Shown: piece by piece, positions 1-9,312 of the stretch
Layout of the letters: each line of letters starts with the position of its first letter
How positions within the stretch are numbered: the first letter of the stretch is position 1
NCBI RefSeq assembly: GCF_039535475.1
Contig: NZ_BAAAXG010000026.1
Coordinates: 4,087,501-4,151,500, forward strand
Length of the DNA stretch: 64,000 bases
Reading direction: 5' to 3'
From: Streptomyces showdoensis
GTDB taxonomy: Bacteria > Actinomycetota > Actinomycetes > Streptomycetales > Streptomycetaceae
Position numbers and translations under genes: made by a program
The notes under the pieces: generated by a model
Database searches by the model: none
What the model saw: only the letters and a program-made list of their open reading frames with translations
What the model was told of the DNA's origin: nothing

Positions 1-804
1 CGCACCCTTGGAGAGGCGGATGGAGGGGGCCGCGTTCGGGTCCTCCATCTTGCGCAGGTGGTCCACCCACGGGCCGGTGGCGTTGAGCACCAGACGGGCG
101 CTGACGCCGAACTCCTCGCCGTCGAGCCGGTCCTTCAGCTCGGCGCCGGTGACCCGGCCCTTGGTGAAGCGCAGCCCGGTGACCTCGGCGTGGTTGAGGA
201 CGACCGCGCCGGCGTCGACCGCGGCGCGGACCGTCATCAGGGCCATGCGGGAGTCGTTCATCTGGTCGTCGCCGTAGACGGCGACGGCCTTGAGGTTGTC
301 CGTGCGCAGCTCCGGCACGTCCTGGGCGGCCTTGGCGGGGCTCAGCAGGTGGCCGACGCCGTCGCCGAAGGCGGACAGGGCGCTGTAGGCGAAGACGCCG
401 GCGCCGAGCTTGGCCGCGCCGTGCGGGCCGCCCTTGTAGACGGGCAGGTAGAAGGTGAGCGGGTTGGACAGGTGGGGGGCCACCTGGCGGGAGACCGCCC
501 GCCGCTCGAAGTGGTTCTCCGCGACCAGCTTCACCGCGCCGGTCTGCAGGTAGCGCAGACCGCCGTGGAGCAGCTTGGAGGAGGCGGAGGAGGTGGCGCC
601 GGCGAAGTCGCCGGCGTCCACCAGGGCCACCCGCAGCCCGGACTGCGCGGCGTGCCAGGCGGTGGAGATGCCCAGGATGCCGCCGCCGATCACCAGGAGG
701 TCGTACGTCGCCTTGGACAGCTGCTCTCTGGTCTCGGCGCGGGTCGGAAGGGAACCGGCGGCCGGGTGCATCCCCAGGGAGGGGAGGCTCTGCAGGGTGG
801 TCAT
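1..804 (-). CDS. glpD: Glycerol-3-phosphate dehydrogenase, C-terminal part cut by window edge
   Basis: FAD-dependent oxidation of sn-glycerol 3-phosphate to dihydroxyacetone phosphate at the membrane. About 268 N-terminal residues are present. After an N-terminal extension comes the dinucleotide-binding stretch YDLLVIGGGILGIS with the GxGxxG-like pattern, then a family-typical run SSKLLHGGLRYLQ. The start is the ATG at 804, 16 bases after the glpK stop. It is the third gene of a glpF-glpK-glpD operon on this strand. The rest of the gene lies before base 1, so the C-terminal helical domain is not visible. Identity is sure from the sequence and the neighbours. Confidence 0.95.
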   Translation of the reverse strand, partial: MTTLQSLPSLGMHPAAGSLPTRAETREQLSKATYDLLVIGGGILGISTAWHAAQSGLRVALVDAGDFAGATSSASSKLLHGGLRYLQTGAVKLVAENHFERRAVSRQVAPHLSNPLTFYLPVYKGGPHGAAKLGAGVFAYSALSAFGDGVGHLLSPAKAAQDVPELRTDNLKAVAVYGDDQMNDSRMALMTVRAAVDAGAVVLNHAEVTGLRFTKGRVTGAELKDRLDGEEFGVSARLVLNATGPWVDHLRKMEDPNAAPSIRLSKGA

Positions 805-820
805 CGCGAATTACTCCTCG

Positions 821-2371
821 TCAGTTCTCTTCTGCTTCGAGCCAGCCCATGGAGCGCTCGACGGCCTTGAGCCAGTTCTTGTACTCGCTGTCGCGCTTGT
901 CGGCGTCCATGCGAGGGGTCCACTCGGCGGCCCGGCGCCAGTTGGCGCGCAGCGCGTCGGTGTCCGGCCAGAAGCCGACGGCCAGACCGGCGGCGTAGGC
1001 CGCGCCGAGGCAGGTGGTCTCGGCGACCATCGGGCGCACGACGGGGGCGTCCAGGAAGTCGGAGAGGGTCTGCATCAGCAGGTTGTTGGAGGTCATGCCG
1101 CCGTCGACCTTGAGGGCGGCCAGCTCGACGCCGGAGTCCTTGGTCATGGCGTCGGTGATCTCGCGGGTCTGCCAGGCGGTGGCCTCCAGGACGGCGCGGG
1201 CGATGTGCGCCTTGGTGACGTACCGGGTGAGGCCGGCGATCACACCGCGGGCGTCGGAGCGCCAGTACGGGGCGAACAGGCCGGAGAAGGCCGGGACGAA
1301 GTAGGCGCCGCCGTTGTCCTCGACGGAGGAGGCCAGGGTCTCGATCTCCGCGGCGGACTTGATGAGGCCCATCTGGTCGCGCATCCACTGCACCAGGGAG
1401 CCGGTGACGGCGATCGAGCCCTCCAGCGCGTAGACCGGCTTCTGGTCGCCGATCTGGTAGCCGACCGTGGTCAGCAGGCCGCTGTAGGAGTTGATGATCT
1501 TGTCGCCGGTGTTCATCAGCATGAACGTGCCGGTGCCGTACGTGGACTTGGCCTCGCCCTCGGCGAAACAGGTCTGGCCGAACAGGGCGGCCTGCTGGTC
1601 GCCGAGCGCGGAGGCGACCGGGACGCCGTCGAGGACGCCGCCCTTGACCGTGCCGTACACCTCGGCGGAGGAGCGGATCTCCGGGAGCACGGTGGCGGGG
1701 ATGTCGATCGAGGCGAGGATGCGCTCGTCCCAGGCCATCTCGTGGAGGTTCATCAGGAGGGTGCGCGAGGCGTTGGTGACGTCGGTGACGTGCACGCCGC
1801 CCTCGACACCGCCGGTCAGGTTCCAGATGACCCAGGAGTCCATGGTGCCGAAGAGGATCTCGCCGCGCTCGGCGCGCTCGCGCAGGCCCTCGACGTTGTC
1901 GAGCAGCCAGCGGACCTTGGGGCCGGAGAAGTACGAGGCGAGCGGCAGGCCGGTCTCGCGGCGGAAGCGGTCCTGGCCGACGTTGCGGCCGAGCTCCTTG
2001 CACAGGGCGTCGGTGCGGGTGTCCTGCCAGACGAGCGCGTTGTGCACGGGCTCACCGGTGTTCTTGTCCCACATCAGCGTGGTCTCGCGCTGGTTGGTGA
2101 TGCCGATCGCCTTGACGTCGGCGGAGGTGATGCCCGCCTTGGCGATGGCGCCGGCGACGACCTCCTGGACGTTGGCCCAGATCTCGGTGGCGTCGTGCTC
2201 GACCCAGCCCGGCTTCGGGAAGATCTGCTCGTGCTCCTTCTGGTCGACGGAGACGATCCGGCCGTCCTTGTCGAAGACGATGCAGCGCGAGGAGGTGGTG
2301 CCCTGGTCGATCGCGGCGATGAACGGGCCGTGCCCGTGGGAGGAGGTGCCGGAGGTGTGTGCGTCGGTCAC
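821..2371 (-). CDS. glpK: Glycerol kinase
   Basis: ATP-dependent phosphorylation of glycerol, the committing step of glycerol use in the cytoplasm. 516 residues, normal for the family (about 500). FGGY-kinase features are clear: the N-terminal phosphate-binding run [12 protein letters not shown], the glycerol-site motif VEHDATEIW, and the C-terminal region [13 protein letters not shown] with GGMTSNN. I take the GTG at 2371, which has GGAG seven bases upstream; an in-frame TTG at 2383 overlaps that ribosome site and is less likely. It lies between glpF and glpD with short gaps, so it is co-transcribed and probably under GylR control and glycerol induction. Confidence 0.96.
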   Translation of the reverse strand: MTDAHTSGTSSHGHGPFIAAIDQGTTSSRCIVFDKDGRIVSVDQKEHEQIFPKPGWVEHDATEIWANVQEVVAGAIAKAGITSADVKAIGITNQRETTLMWDKNTGEPVHNALVWQDTRTDALCKELGRNVGQDRFRRETGLPLASYFSGPKVRWLLDNVEGLRERAERGEILFGTMDSWVIWNLTGGVEGGVHVTDVTNASRTLLMNLHEMAWDERILASIDIPATVLPEIRSSAEVYGTVKGGVLDGVPVASALGDQQAALFGQTCFAEGEAKSTYGTGTFMLMNTGDKIINSYSGLLTTVGYQIGDQKPVYALEGSIAVTGSLVQWMRDQMGLIKSAAEIETLASSVEDNGGAYFVPAFSGLFAPYWRSDARGVIAGLTRYVTKAHIARAVLEATAWQTREITDAMTKDSGVELAALKVDGGMTSNNLLMQTLSDFLDAPVVRPMVAETTCLGAAYAAGLAVGFWPDTDALRANWRRAAEWTPRMDADKRDSEYKNWLKAVERSMGWLEAEEN

Positions 2372-2406
2372 GGTGTACTCCAAGGGAGGTCTGGAAGAAG
2401 GACGGC

Positions 2407-3192
2407 TCAGGCGAACGCGATGTTGTAGATACCCGCGGCGATGGCTCCACCGATCAGCGGACCGGCGACGGGGATCCAGGCGTAGCTCCAGTCGGAGCCG
2501 CCCTTGTTCGGGAGCGGGAGCAGGGCGTGCACGATGCGCGGGCCGAGGTCACGGGCCGGGTTGATCGCGTAGCCGGTCGGGCCGCCGAGCGAGAGGCCGA
2601 TGGAGACGACGACGAAGGCGGTGATCAGGGCGCCGATGACGCCGAGGCCCTTGCCGCTGTCGTTGAGGCCCTGGGTGAGCACGGCGAGGACCAGCACGAC
2701 GGTGCCGATGATCTCGGTGGCCAGGTTCTGCCAGGTGTTACGGATCTCCGGGCCGGTCGAGAAGATGCCGAGCACCGGGCCGGCGTCCGGGGCGGCCTTC
2801 TGGTCGACCATCGCCTCCTCGTGGGGCGTGGAGATGAGCTCCGGGTCGGTCAGGTGCGCGCGGAACTGGCCGTAGTAGGCCACCCAGACCAGCGCCGCAC
2901 CGATCATCGCGCCCAGCAGCTGGCCGGCGATGTAGACCGGCACGTTGCTCCAGTCCCCGTCCTTGATCGCGATACCGACCGTCACCGCGGGGTTCAGATG
3001 CGCCCCGGAGAGGGAAGCGGTCATGTACACGGCCGTCATGACGGCGAAGCCCCACCCGAAGGTGATCGCGAGCCAGCCCGCGCCGCGGGCCTTGGAGCTC
3101 TTGAGCGTGACGGCGGCGCAGACACCGCCGCCGAGCAGAATGAGTACGGCGGTACCGATGGTCTCGCCGATGAAGATGTCGGAGCTGGACAC
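2407..3192 (-). CDS. glpF: Glycerol uptake facilitator (aquaglyceroporin)
   Basis: MIP-family channel that lets glycerol diffuse across the cytoplasmic membrane. 261 residues with hydrophobic segments as in a six-helix channel. The two pore half-helix motifs are present: [14 protein letters not shown] and [12 protein letters not shown]; the Asp after the second NPA-R is typical of glycerol-conducting members. The start is the GTG at 3192 with AAAGGAG six bases upstream; a longer frame running to 3294 has no such site. First gene of glpFKD. Its upstream region (3193-3360) carries the GylR-type repeat at 3317. Confidence 0.95.
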   Translation of the reverse strand: MSSSDIFIGETIGTAVLILLGGGVCAAVTLKSSKARGAGWLAITFGWGFAVMTAVYMTASLSGAHLNPAVTVGIAIKDGDWSNVPVYIAGQLLGAMIGAALVWVAYYGQFRAHLTDPELISTPHEEAMVDQKAAPDAGPVLGIFSTGPEIRNTWQNLATEIIGTVVLVLAVLTQGLNDSGKGLGVIGALITAFVVVSIGLSLGGPTGYAINPARDLGPRIVHALLPLPNKGGSDWSYAWIPVAGPLIGGAIAAGIYNIAFA

Positions 3193-3316
3193 CCGCGACT
3201 CCTTTGTCCTTCGTCCAGGGGAAGGCGAACCCCGGGTCCCTCCGGTGGTCCGCGCCCTCGTGGTGAGGGCGTTGCCGGCCCTTGGCACTGTCACACCTTA
3301 GCGCGTATTGCCGGTA

Positions 3317-3331
3317 GCTGTTCGACAATGC
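3317..3331. promoter_or_regulatory. Putative GylR operator, copy 1 (before glpF)
   Basis: The 15-mer GCTGTTCGACAATGC lies 125 bases before the glpF start and recurs exactly at 4256-4270 before gylR. IclR-family GylR is known to repress the streptomycete glycerol operon and itself; placing the same sequence before both targets makes an operator the simplest reading. Seen: the repeat. Inferred: the binding. Confidence 0.7.
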
Positions 3332-3390
3332 CGACCGATGAACGGAAGTTTTGCGCCACGGTTAACAGCGCGTCAAGGGTTGCGGGCGCG

Positions 3391-3427
3391 AAAAACCCGC
3401 CGATAACGCGATCGTTACCGACGGGTT
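3391..3427 (-). terminator. Intrinsic terminator of gylR
   Basis: Stem arms at 3394-3408 and 3413-3427 pair over 15 bases with two G-U type mismatches around a 4-base loop. On the minus strand the stem is followed at once by five T residues (complement of AAAAA 3391-3395). It sits 42 bases after the gylR stop, so it separates gylR from glpF. Confidence 0.8.
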
Positions 3428-3468
3428 CAGTCGTGTTCGGACGCAGGCGGCCGCCCGTTGCCGTGGGG

Positions 3469-4233
3469 TCAGAAGCGGCCCGCCCCGAGGTCCCGGGAGA
3501 CCGCCCGCGCGCAGTCCCGCACCGCGGCGACCAGCTCGGAGCGCAGCTCGCCCTCGGCGCACACCCGCTCCACGGCGCCCGTGATGGCCACCGCGCCCAC
3601 CGGCATCCGCCGCCGGTCGTGGATCGGCGCCGCCACCGAGGCCACGCCCTCCCAGGTCTCCTCCACGTCCGCCGCCCAGCCGCGCGCCCGGGTCAGGTCC
3701 AGCAGCGACTCGAAGTCCTCCAGACCGGTGACCGTCCGGGGCGTGAAGGGCTCCCGGGCGACCTCGACCGCCTCGCTGTGCGCCACCGGGTCGTACGCCG
3801 ACAGCACCTTGCCCAGGGCCGTGGAGTGCAGCGGCTGCATGGCCCCGACCTCCAGCACCTGGCGGCTGTCGTCGGGCCGGAAGACGTGGTGGACGATGAG
3901 CACGCCCTGCTGGTGCAGCACGCCCAGGTGGACGCTCTCGCCACTGGACCGGGCCAGGTCGTCCGTCCAGACGAGGGCCCGCGCGCGCAGCTCGTGCACG
4001 TCCAGGTAGCTGTTGCCGAGGCGCAGCAGCTCCGCGCCCAGCTGGTAGCGGCCCGAGGCCGGGTCCTGCTCCACGAAGCCCTCGGCCTGGAGGGTGCGCA
4101 GGATGCCGTGCGCCGTCCCCTTGGCCAGCCCGAGGGAGGAGGCGATGTCGGACAGGCCGAGCCGGCGCTCGCCGCCCGCGAGCAGTCGCAGCATCGCCGC
4201 CGCCCGTTCAAGCGACTGGATGTTCTTCGCCAT
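3469..4233 (-). CDS. gylR: IclR-family glycerol operon regulator
   Basis: Transcriptional repressor of glycerol uptake and catabolism. 254 residues, the usual IclR length. The N-terminal winged helix-turn-helix spans about residues 5-65 (MAKNIQSLERAAAML ... LGLAKGTAHGILRTL), followed by the IclR effector domain with HLGVLHQQGVLIVHHV and a C-terminal GAVAITG segment. The start is the ATG at 4233 with AAGGG upstream in the same strand; a longer frame to 4473 has no support. It is transcribed in the same direction as glpFKD but has its own terminator and operator, fitting autoregulation. Divergent from metH. From established work on S. coelicolor GylR the inducer is likely glycerol 3-phosphate or a close metabolite. 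Confidence 0.93.
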   Translation of the reverse strand: MAKNIQSLERAAAMLRLLAGGERRLGLSDIASSLGLAKGTAHGILRTLQAEGFVEQDPASGRYQLGAELLRLGNSYLDVHELRARALVWTDDLARSSGESVHLGVLHQQGVLIVHHVFRPDDSRQVLEVGAMQPLHSTALGKVLSAYDPVAHSEAVEVAREPFTPRTVTGLEDFESLLDLTRARGWAADVEETWEGVASVAAPIHDRRRMPVGAVAITGAVERVCAEGELRSELVAAVRDCARAVSRDLGAGRF

Positions 4234-4255
4234 CGCCCGGCCCTTCTCCTCACAT

Positions 4256-4276
4256 GCTGTTCGACAATGCTGAACA
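4256..4276. promoter_or_regulatory. Putative GylR operator, copy 2 (before gylR)
   Basis: Second exact copy of GCTGTTCGACAATGC (4256-4270), 22 bases before the gylR start. Here it also forms an inverted repeat TGTTC (4258-4262) / GAACA (4272-4276) with a 9-base spacer, which suggests dimer binding and autorepression. Confidence 0.7.
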
Positions 4277-4475
4277 CTATCGGTCGATGCCGACCTCGTG
4301 TCACATAAGACAGTGTCGTGCACGACCGGCCGGACGGGGAGTCCCCGCACAAAGGATGCAGTCCACCTTGTGGAACCCGATGTCCACCCCGGCACCCGCG
4401 CGGTTAGTCTGACCCCGTGCGCTCTCCACCGGGAGCGCAAAGCCGACAGCCGTCGCATCCCAGGGAGCTTCATCC

Positions 4476-7400
4476 ATGGCCTCGTCGCCGACCTCCTCCG
4501 CCGCCCCCGCGACCGCCGCCCAGCGGGCCGACGCCCTCCGTGAGGCCTTCGCCTCCCGGGTCGTCGTCTCCGACGGCGCGATGGGCACCATGCTCCAGGC
4601 CCAGGACCCCTCCCTCGAGGACTTCCAGCAGCTCGAGGGCTGTAACGAGATCCTCAACATCTCCCGCCCGGACATCGTCCGCTCGGTCCACGACGCCTAT
4701 CTGGCCGTCGGCACCGACTGCGTCGGCACCAACACCTTCAACTGCAACTTCTCCGCGCTCGGCGAGTACGACATCGCCCACCGGATCCTGGAGCTCTCCG
4801 AGGCCGGCGCCCGGATCGCCCGCGAGGCCGCCGACGAGTTCACCCGTACGACGGGACAGCAGCGCTGGGTGCTCGGCTCCATGGGCCCCGGCACCAAGCT
4901 GCCCACCCTGGGCCACGTCGACTACGCCACCATCCGCGACGCCTACCAGCAGAACGCCGAGGGCCTCCTCGCCGGCGGCGCCGACGCCCTGCTCGTCGAG
5001 ACCACCCAGGACCTCCTGCAGACCAAGGCCGCGATCATCGCCGCCCACCGCGCCATGGAGACCGCCGGCTACCGGGTCCCGCTGATCACCTCGGTCACCG
5101 TCGAGACCACCGGCACCATGCTGCTCGGCTCCGAGATCGGCGCCGCGCTCACCGCGCTGGAGCCGCTCGGCATCGACATGATCGGCATGAACTGCGCCAC
5201 CGGCCCCGCCGAGATGAGCGAGCACCTGCGCTACCTCGCCCGGCACTCCGGCATCGCGCTCTCCTGCATGCCCAACGCCGGTCTCCCCGTCCTGACCAAG
5301 GACGGCGCCTACTACCCGCTGTCGCCCGCCGAGCTGGCCGACGCCCACGAGACCTTCGTCGGCGAGTACGGCCTCAACCTGGTCGGCGGCTGCTGCGGCA
5401 CCACCCCCGAGCACCTGCGCCAGGTCGTCGAGCGGGTCCGCGGCCTCACCCCGCCGGTCCGCGAGCCGCGCCCCGAGCCGGGCGCCGCCTCGCTCTACCA
5501 GACCGTCCCGTTCCGCCAGGACACCTCGTACATGGCGATCGGCGAGCGCACCAACGCCAACGGCTCCAAGAAGTTCCGCGAGGCCATGCTGGACGGCCGC
5601 TGGGACGACTGCGTCGAGATGGCCCGCGACCAGATCCGCGAGGGCGCGCACATGCTCGACCTCTGCGTCGACTACGTGGGCCGCGACGGCGTCGCCGACA
5701 TGGAGGAGCTGGCCGGCCGCTTCGCCACGGCCTCCACGCTGCCGATCGTCCTGGACTCCACCGAGGTCGAGGTCATCCGGGCCGGCCTGGAGAAGCTGGG
5801 CGGCCGCGCCGTCATCAACTCGGTCAACTACGAGGACGGCGACGGGCCCGAGTCCCGCTTCGCCAAGGTCACCCGACTGGCCCAGGAGCACGGCGCCGCG
5901 CTGATCGCGCTCACCATCGACGAGGAGGGCCAGGCCCGCACCGTCGAGAACAAGGTCGCCATCGCCGAGCGGCTGATCGACGACCTCACCGGCAACTGGG
6001 GCATCCTCGAGTCCGACATCCTCATCGACACCCTGACCTTCACCATCTGCACGGGTCAGGAGGAGTCCCGCAAGGACGGCATCGCCACCATCGAGGCGAT
6101 CCGCGAGCTGAAGCGGCGGCATCCGGACGTCCAGACGACCCTGGGCCTGTCCAACATCTCCTTCGGCCTCAACCCGGCCGCCCGCATCCTGCTGAACTCG
6201 GTCTTCCTCGACGAGTGCGTCAAGGCCGGCCTGGACTCGGCCATCGTCCACGCGTCGAAGATCCTCCCGATCGCCCGCTTCAACGAGGAGCAGGTCACCA
6301 CCGCCCTCGACCTGATCTACGACCGGCGCGCCGAGGGCTACGACCCGCTGCAGAAGCTGATGGCGCTCTTCGAGGGCGCCACCACCAAGTCCCTCAAGGC
6401 CGGCAAGGCCGAGGAGCTGCTGGCGCTGCCGCTGGAGGAGCGGCTGAAGCGGCGGATCATCGACGGCGAGAAGAACGGCCTGGAGGCCGACCTGGACGCG
6501 GCGCTCGTGGACCGCCCGGCCCTGGAGATCGTCAACGACATCCTCCTGGACGGCATGAAGACGGTCGGCGAGCTCTTCGGCTCAGGCCAGATGCAGCTGC
6601 CGTTCGTGCTCCAGTCCGCCGAGGTCATGAAGAACGCGGTGGCCTACCTGGAGCCGCACATGGAGAAGTCGGACGCCGAGGGCAAGGGCACCATCGTCCT
6701 CGCCACGGTCCGCGGGGACGTCCACGACATCGGCAAGAACCTCGTCGACATCATCCTCTCCAACAACGGCTACAACGTCGTCAACATCGGCATCAAGCAG
6801 CCCGTCTCCGCGATCCTGGAGGCCGCCGAGGAGCACCGCGCCGACGTCATCGGCATGTCGGGCCTCCTGGTCAAGTCCACGGTGATCATGAAGGAGAACC
6901 TGGAGGAGCTGAACCAGCGCGAGCTGGCGGCCAAGTACCCGGTGATCCTCGGCGGAGCCGCCCTCACCCGGGCGTACGTCGAACAGGACCTGCACGAGGT
7001 CTACCAGGGCGAGGTCCGCTACGCCCGCGACGCCTTCGAGGGCCTGCGCCTGATGGACGCCCTGATCGCGGTGAAGCGCGGTGTGCCGGGCGCCACCCTG
7101 CCCGAGCTCAAGCAGCGCCGGGTCGCCAAGGGCGCCGCCACCCTCCAGGTCGACGAGCCGGAGCCGGGCGGCCGCTCGGACGTCTCCGTCGACAACCCGG
7201 TGCCGACCCCGCCGTTCTGGGGCACCCGGGTCGTCAAGGGCATCCAGCTCAAGGAGTACGCGAGCTGGCTCGACGAGGGCGCGCTCTTCAAGGGCCAGTG
7301 GGGCCTGAAGCAGAACCGCACCGGTGACGGCCCGACGTACGAGGAGCTGGTGGAGAGCGAGGGCCGTCCGCGCCTGCGCGGCTGGCTGGAGCGCCTGCAC

Positions 7401-7994
7401 ACGGAGAACCTGCTGGAGGCGGCCGTCGTCCACGGCTACTTCCCCTGCGTCTCCAAGGGCGACGACCTGATCATCCTCGACGACGACGGCAACGAGCGCA
7501 CCCGCTTCACCTTCCCGCGCCAGCGCCGCGGCCGCCGCCTGTGCCTGGCGGACTTCTTCCGCCCGGAGGAGTCCGGCGAGACCGATGTCGTCGGCCTCCA
7601 GGTCGTCACCGTCGGCTCGAAGATCGGCGAGGCCACGGCCAAGCTCTTCGCGTCCGACTCCTACCGCGACTACCTGGAGCTGCACGGCCTCTCCGTGCAG
7701 CTGGCCGAGGCGCTGGCCGAGTACTGGCACGCCCGGGTCCGCGCCGAGCTCGGCTTCGGCGGGGAGGACCCGGCGGACGTCGAGGACATGTTCGCCCTCA
7801 AGTACCGCGGTGCGCGCTTCTCGCTGGGCTACGGCGCCTGCCCCGACCTGGAGGACCGGGCGAAGATCGCCGAGCTCCTGGAGCCCGAGCGGATCGGCGT
7901 GCACCTCTCCGAGGAGTTCCAGCTCCACCCGGAGCAGTCCACGGACGCGATCGTCCTCCATCACCCCGAGGCGAAGTACTTCAACGCTCGGTAG
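4476..7994 (+). CDS. metH: Cobalamin-dependent methionine synthase
   Basis: Transfers the methyl group from methyltetrahydrofolate through cobalamin to homocysteine. 1172 residues with all four modules in order: homocysteine/zinc domain (about 20-330, zinc ligands in GMNCATGP near 240 and GGCCGTTPEH near 305), pterin domain (about 350-620, ERTNANGSKKF), B12 cap and B12 domain (about 640-880, GDVHDIGKN near 748 giving the DxHxxG cobalamin ligand), and the SAM-dependent activation domain (about 950-1172, ending near RFSLGYGACPDLEDR). Complete and with no missing key residue that I can see. The ATG at 4476 follows AGGGAG. The 242-base gap to gylR holds its promoter; I see no recognisable cobalamin or SAM riboswitch there. 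Confidence 0.97.
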   Translation: MASSPTSSAAPATAAQRADALREAFASRVVVSDGAMGTMLQAQDPSLEDFQQLEGCNEILNISRPDIVRSVHDAYLAVGTDCVGTNTFNCNFSALGEYDIAHRILELSEAGARIAREAADEFTRTTGQQRWVLGSMGPGTKLPTLGHVDYATIRDAYQQNAEGLLAGGADALLVETTQDLLQTKAAIIAAHRAMETAGYRVPLITSVTVETTGTMLLGSEIGAALTALEPLGIDMIGMNCATGPAEMSEHLRYLARHSGIALSCMPNAGLPVLTKDGAYYPLSPAELADAHETFVGEYGLNLVGGCCGTTPEHLRQVVERVRGLTPPVREPRPEPGAASLYQTVPFRQDTSYMAIGERTNANGSKKFREAMLDGRWDDCVEMARDQIREGAHMLDLCVDYVGRDGVADMEELAGRFATASTLPIVLDSTEVEVIRAGLEKLGGRAVINSVNYEDGDGPESRFAKVTRLAQEHGAALIALTIDEEGQARTVENKVAIAERLIDDLTGNWGILESDILIDTLTFTICTGQEESRKDGIATIEAIRELKRRHPDVQTTLGLSNISFGLNPAARILLNSVFLDECVKAGLDSAIVHASKILPIARFNEEQVTTALDLIYDRRAEGYDPLQKLMALFEGATTKSLKAGKAEELLALPLEERLKRRIIDGEKNGLEADLDAALVDRPALEIVNDILLDGMKTVGELFGSGQMQLPFVLQSAEVMKNAVAYLEPHMEKSDAEGKGTIVLATVRGDVHDIGKNLVDIILSNNGYNVVNIGIKQPVSAILEAAEEHRADVIGMSGLLVKSTVIMKENLEELNQRELAAKYPVILGGAALTRAYVEQDLHEVYQGEVRYARDAFEGLRLMDALIAVKRGVPGATLPELKQRRVAKGAATLQVDEPEPGGRSDVSVDNPVPTPPFWGTRVVKGIQLKEYASWLDEGALFKGQWGLKQNRTGDGPTYEELVESEGRPRLRGWLERLHTENLLEAAVVHGYFPCVSKGDDLIILDDDGNERTRFTFPRQRRGRRLCLADFFRPEESGETDVVGLQVVTVGSKIGEATAKLFASDSYRDYLELHGLSVQLAEALAEYWHARVRAELGFGGEDPADVEDMFALKYRGARFSLGYGACPDLEDRAKIAELLEPERIGVHLSEEFQLHPEQSTDAIVLHHPEAKYFNAR

Positions 7995-8085
7995 CCGGTA
8001 CGGGGGTAAATCCCTGCGCCGCGTGTGAGCGGGACGTACACTGGTCGGTCCAGTGCAGAGGCCGGTCGCCCTACCCCCGTACCGG
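7995..8085. repeat. Long inverted repeat with internal hairpin between metH and HAD gene
   Basis: CCGGTACGGGGGTA (7995-8008), directly after the metH stop codon, is perfectly complementary to 8072-8085. The 63-base interval holds a second hairpin CACTGG-TCGGT-CCAGTG (8039-8055). No T-run follows. It could be a factor-independent terminator of metH, an mRNA stabiliser or part of the leader of the next gene, which starts 42 bases later. Confidence 0.6.
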
Positions 8086-8127
8086 GGTGGGCGGCCGGCC
8101 TTCTCGTCTCCCGATGGAGGTGTCCGG

Positions 8128-8835
8128 ATGACCAGTACGGTCCCCGCGTCCTTGCTCCGTGCCCACGGCAGCTCCGCCCTGCAGGCGGTCTTCCTCGACA
8201 TGGACGGCACCCTCGTCGACACCGAGGGCTTCTGGTGGGACGCGGAGGTGGAGGTCTTCGCGGACCTCGGGCACCGGCTCGACGTCGCCTGGAAGGAGAT
8301 CGTCGTCGGCGGCCCGATGACGCGCAGCGCCGGTTATCTCATCGAGGCGACCGGCGCCGACATCACCCTGGACGAGCTCACGGTGCTGCTGAACGAGAAG
8401 TTCGAGCAGCGCATCGGCCAGGGCGTGCCGCTGATGCCGGGCGCCGAGCGGCTGCTCGCCGAGCTGGCCCGGCACAACATTCCGGCCGCCCTGGTCTCCG
8501 CCTCGCACCGCCGGATCATCGACAAGGTGCTGTTCTCCCTGGGCCGCGACCGCTTCGCGCTGACGGTGGCCGGCGACGAGGTCGGCCGGACGAAGCCGCA
8601 CCCGGAGCCGTATCTGACCGCCGCCGCGGGCGTGGGCGCCGAACCGGCGCTGTGCGCCGTCATCGAGGACACGGCGACCGGTGTGGCCTCGGCCGAGGCG
8701 GCGGGCTGCCGGGTCGTCGCGGTGCCCTCGGTGGCCCCCATCGCGCCCTCCGCGGGCCGGGTCGTGGTGCGCTCTCTCGAAGAGGTCGACGTGCCGTTCC
8801 TGCGGACGCTCATCGCCGCTCCGACGGCTTCCTGA
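8128..8835 (+). CDS. HAD-superfamily phosphatase (beta-phosphoglucomutase-like)
   Basis: Probable cytoplasmic phosphatase on a small phosphorylated metabolite. 235 residues. HAD motif I is LDMDGTLVDTE (Asp24 as nucleophile, Asp26 as acid), motif II is the SASHRR stretch, and motifs III/IV are GRTKPHPEPYL and the IEDTATGVASAEAAG run. A cap domain of the helical C1 type lies between motif I and motif II. The start is the ATG at 8128, with GGAGG seven bases upstream; a longer GTG start at 8053 would fall inside the hairpin region. It follows metH in the same direction. The substrate cannot be read from sequence; a metabolite repair role is only a guess. Confidence 0.85.
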   Translation: MTSTVPASLLRAHGSSALQAVFLDMDGTLVDTEGFWWDAEVEVFADLGHRLDVAWKEIVVGGPMTRSAGYLIEATGADITLDELTVLLNEKFEQRIGQGVPLMPGAERLLAELARHNIPAALVSASHRRIIDKVLFSLGRDRFALTVAGDEVGRTKPHPEPYLTAAAGVGAEPALCAVIEDTATGVASAEAAGCRVVAVPSVAPIAPSAGRVVVRSLEEVDVPFLRTLIAAPTAS

Positions 8836-8902
8836 GGCTCCTCCGAGGCCTTGTTCGCGGGCCGGATCTGAGCTTTGTTTGAGGTTCAATGTCCGAAAAG
8901 GG

Positions 8903-8928
8903 CTCTGCGTGACCTTGGTCACGCAGAG
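8903..8928. terminator. Perfect 26-base palindrome, likely terminator or operator
   Basis: CTCTGCGTGACC (8903-8914) and its exact complement (8917-8928) flank two T bases. It lies 67 bases after the HAD stop codon. There is no T-run, so it may be a terminator of the streptomycete type or a protein-binding palindrome; the core GTGACCTTGGTCAC is as symmetric as an operator would be. Confidence 0.5.
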
Positions 8929-9019
8929 TGCCGACCGGCAGGCGGTTCTCGGGCAGGCCATGTCCGGAACATGTCGGTTCCGCCCTGCCCATGTGTCCCG
9001 TTTCGATCGATGACGCACG

Positions 9020-9039
9020 AATCATGCCCACGCATGATT
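9020..9039. promoter_or_regulatory. Inverted repeat, possible operator
   Basis: AATCATGC (9020-9027) and GCATGATT (9032-9039) are perfect 8-base arms around CCAC. The AT-rich arms stand out in a GC-rich background. It is about 270 bases before the first solute-binding protein start, so the link to that gene is uncertain. Confidence 0.35.
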
Positions 9040-9312
9040 ATCGATGCTGACGCATTCATGATCACTGTGCGGTGACCGGACGGCCCCCGCACGTCCTTCG
9101 GCAGCGGCGCGGCCCACTAATCTTTCGCGAGTACTCCGCCGCACCCTTCCGCGTGCCCCGGCGCCCACCCAAGTCGCCGCGCACGCAGGACCGATCGCAC
9201 CCCCATCCAGGCCCGATCGCCCCCGCCCCGACCGGGCGGACCGGCGGAGTGAACGATGCCGCTGTACCCAGTGCCGGCCGTCACCCGGGGCCGGATGAGG
9301 AGAACGTCCCTG

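Larger units (their letters stand above)
8836..9312. other. 477-base intergenic region before the solute-binding protein genes
   Basis: No coding region is credible here. It holds a 26-base palindrome (8903-8928), a shorter inverted repeat (9020-9039), and a weak minus-10-like TAATCT at 9118-9123 that could serve the downstream gene. The codon-position bias typical of streptomycete genes is absent. Confidence 0.6.

Noticed and set aside
575..2428. Long open frames opposite glpK and many other genes (for example opposite metH, 9022-10980, 14267-16576 and 33712-37101)
   Set aside because: They are mirror frames of real genes in GC-rich DNA; their products are low-complexity Gly/Arg/Val-rich, have no start signals and match no family.
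4234..4475. Cobalamin or SAH/SAM riboswitch before metH
   Set aside because: No B12-box or other recognisable conserved core was seen in the 242-base gap.
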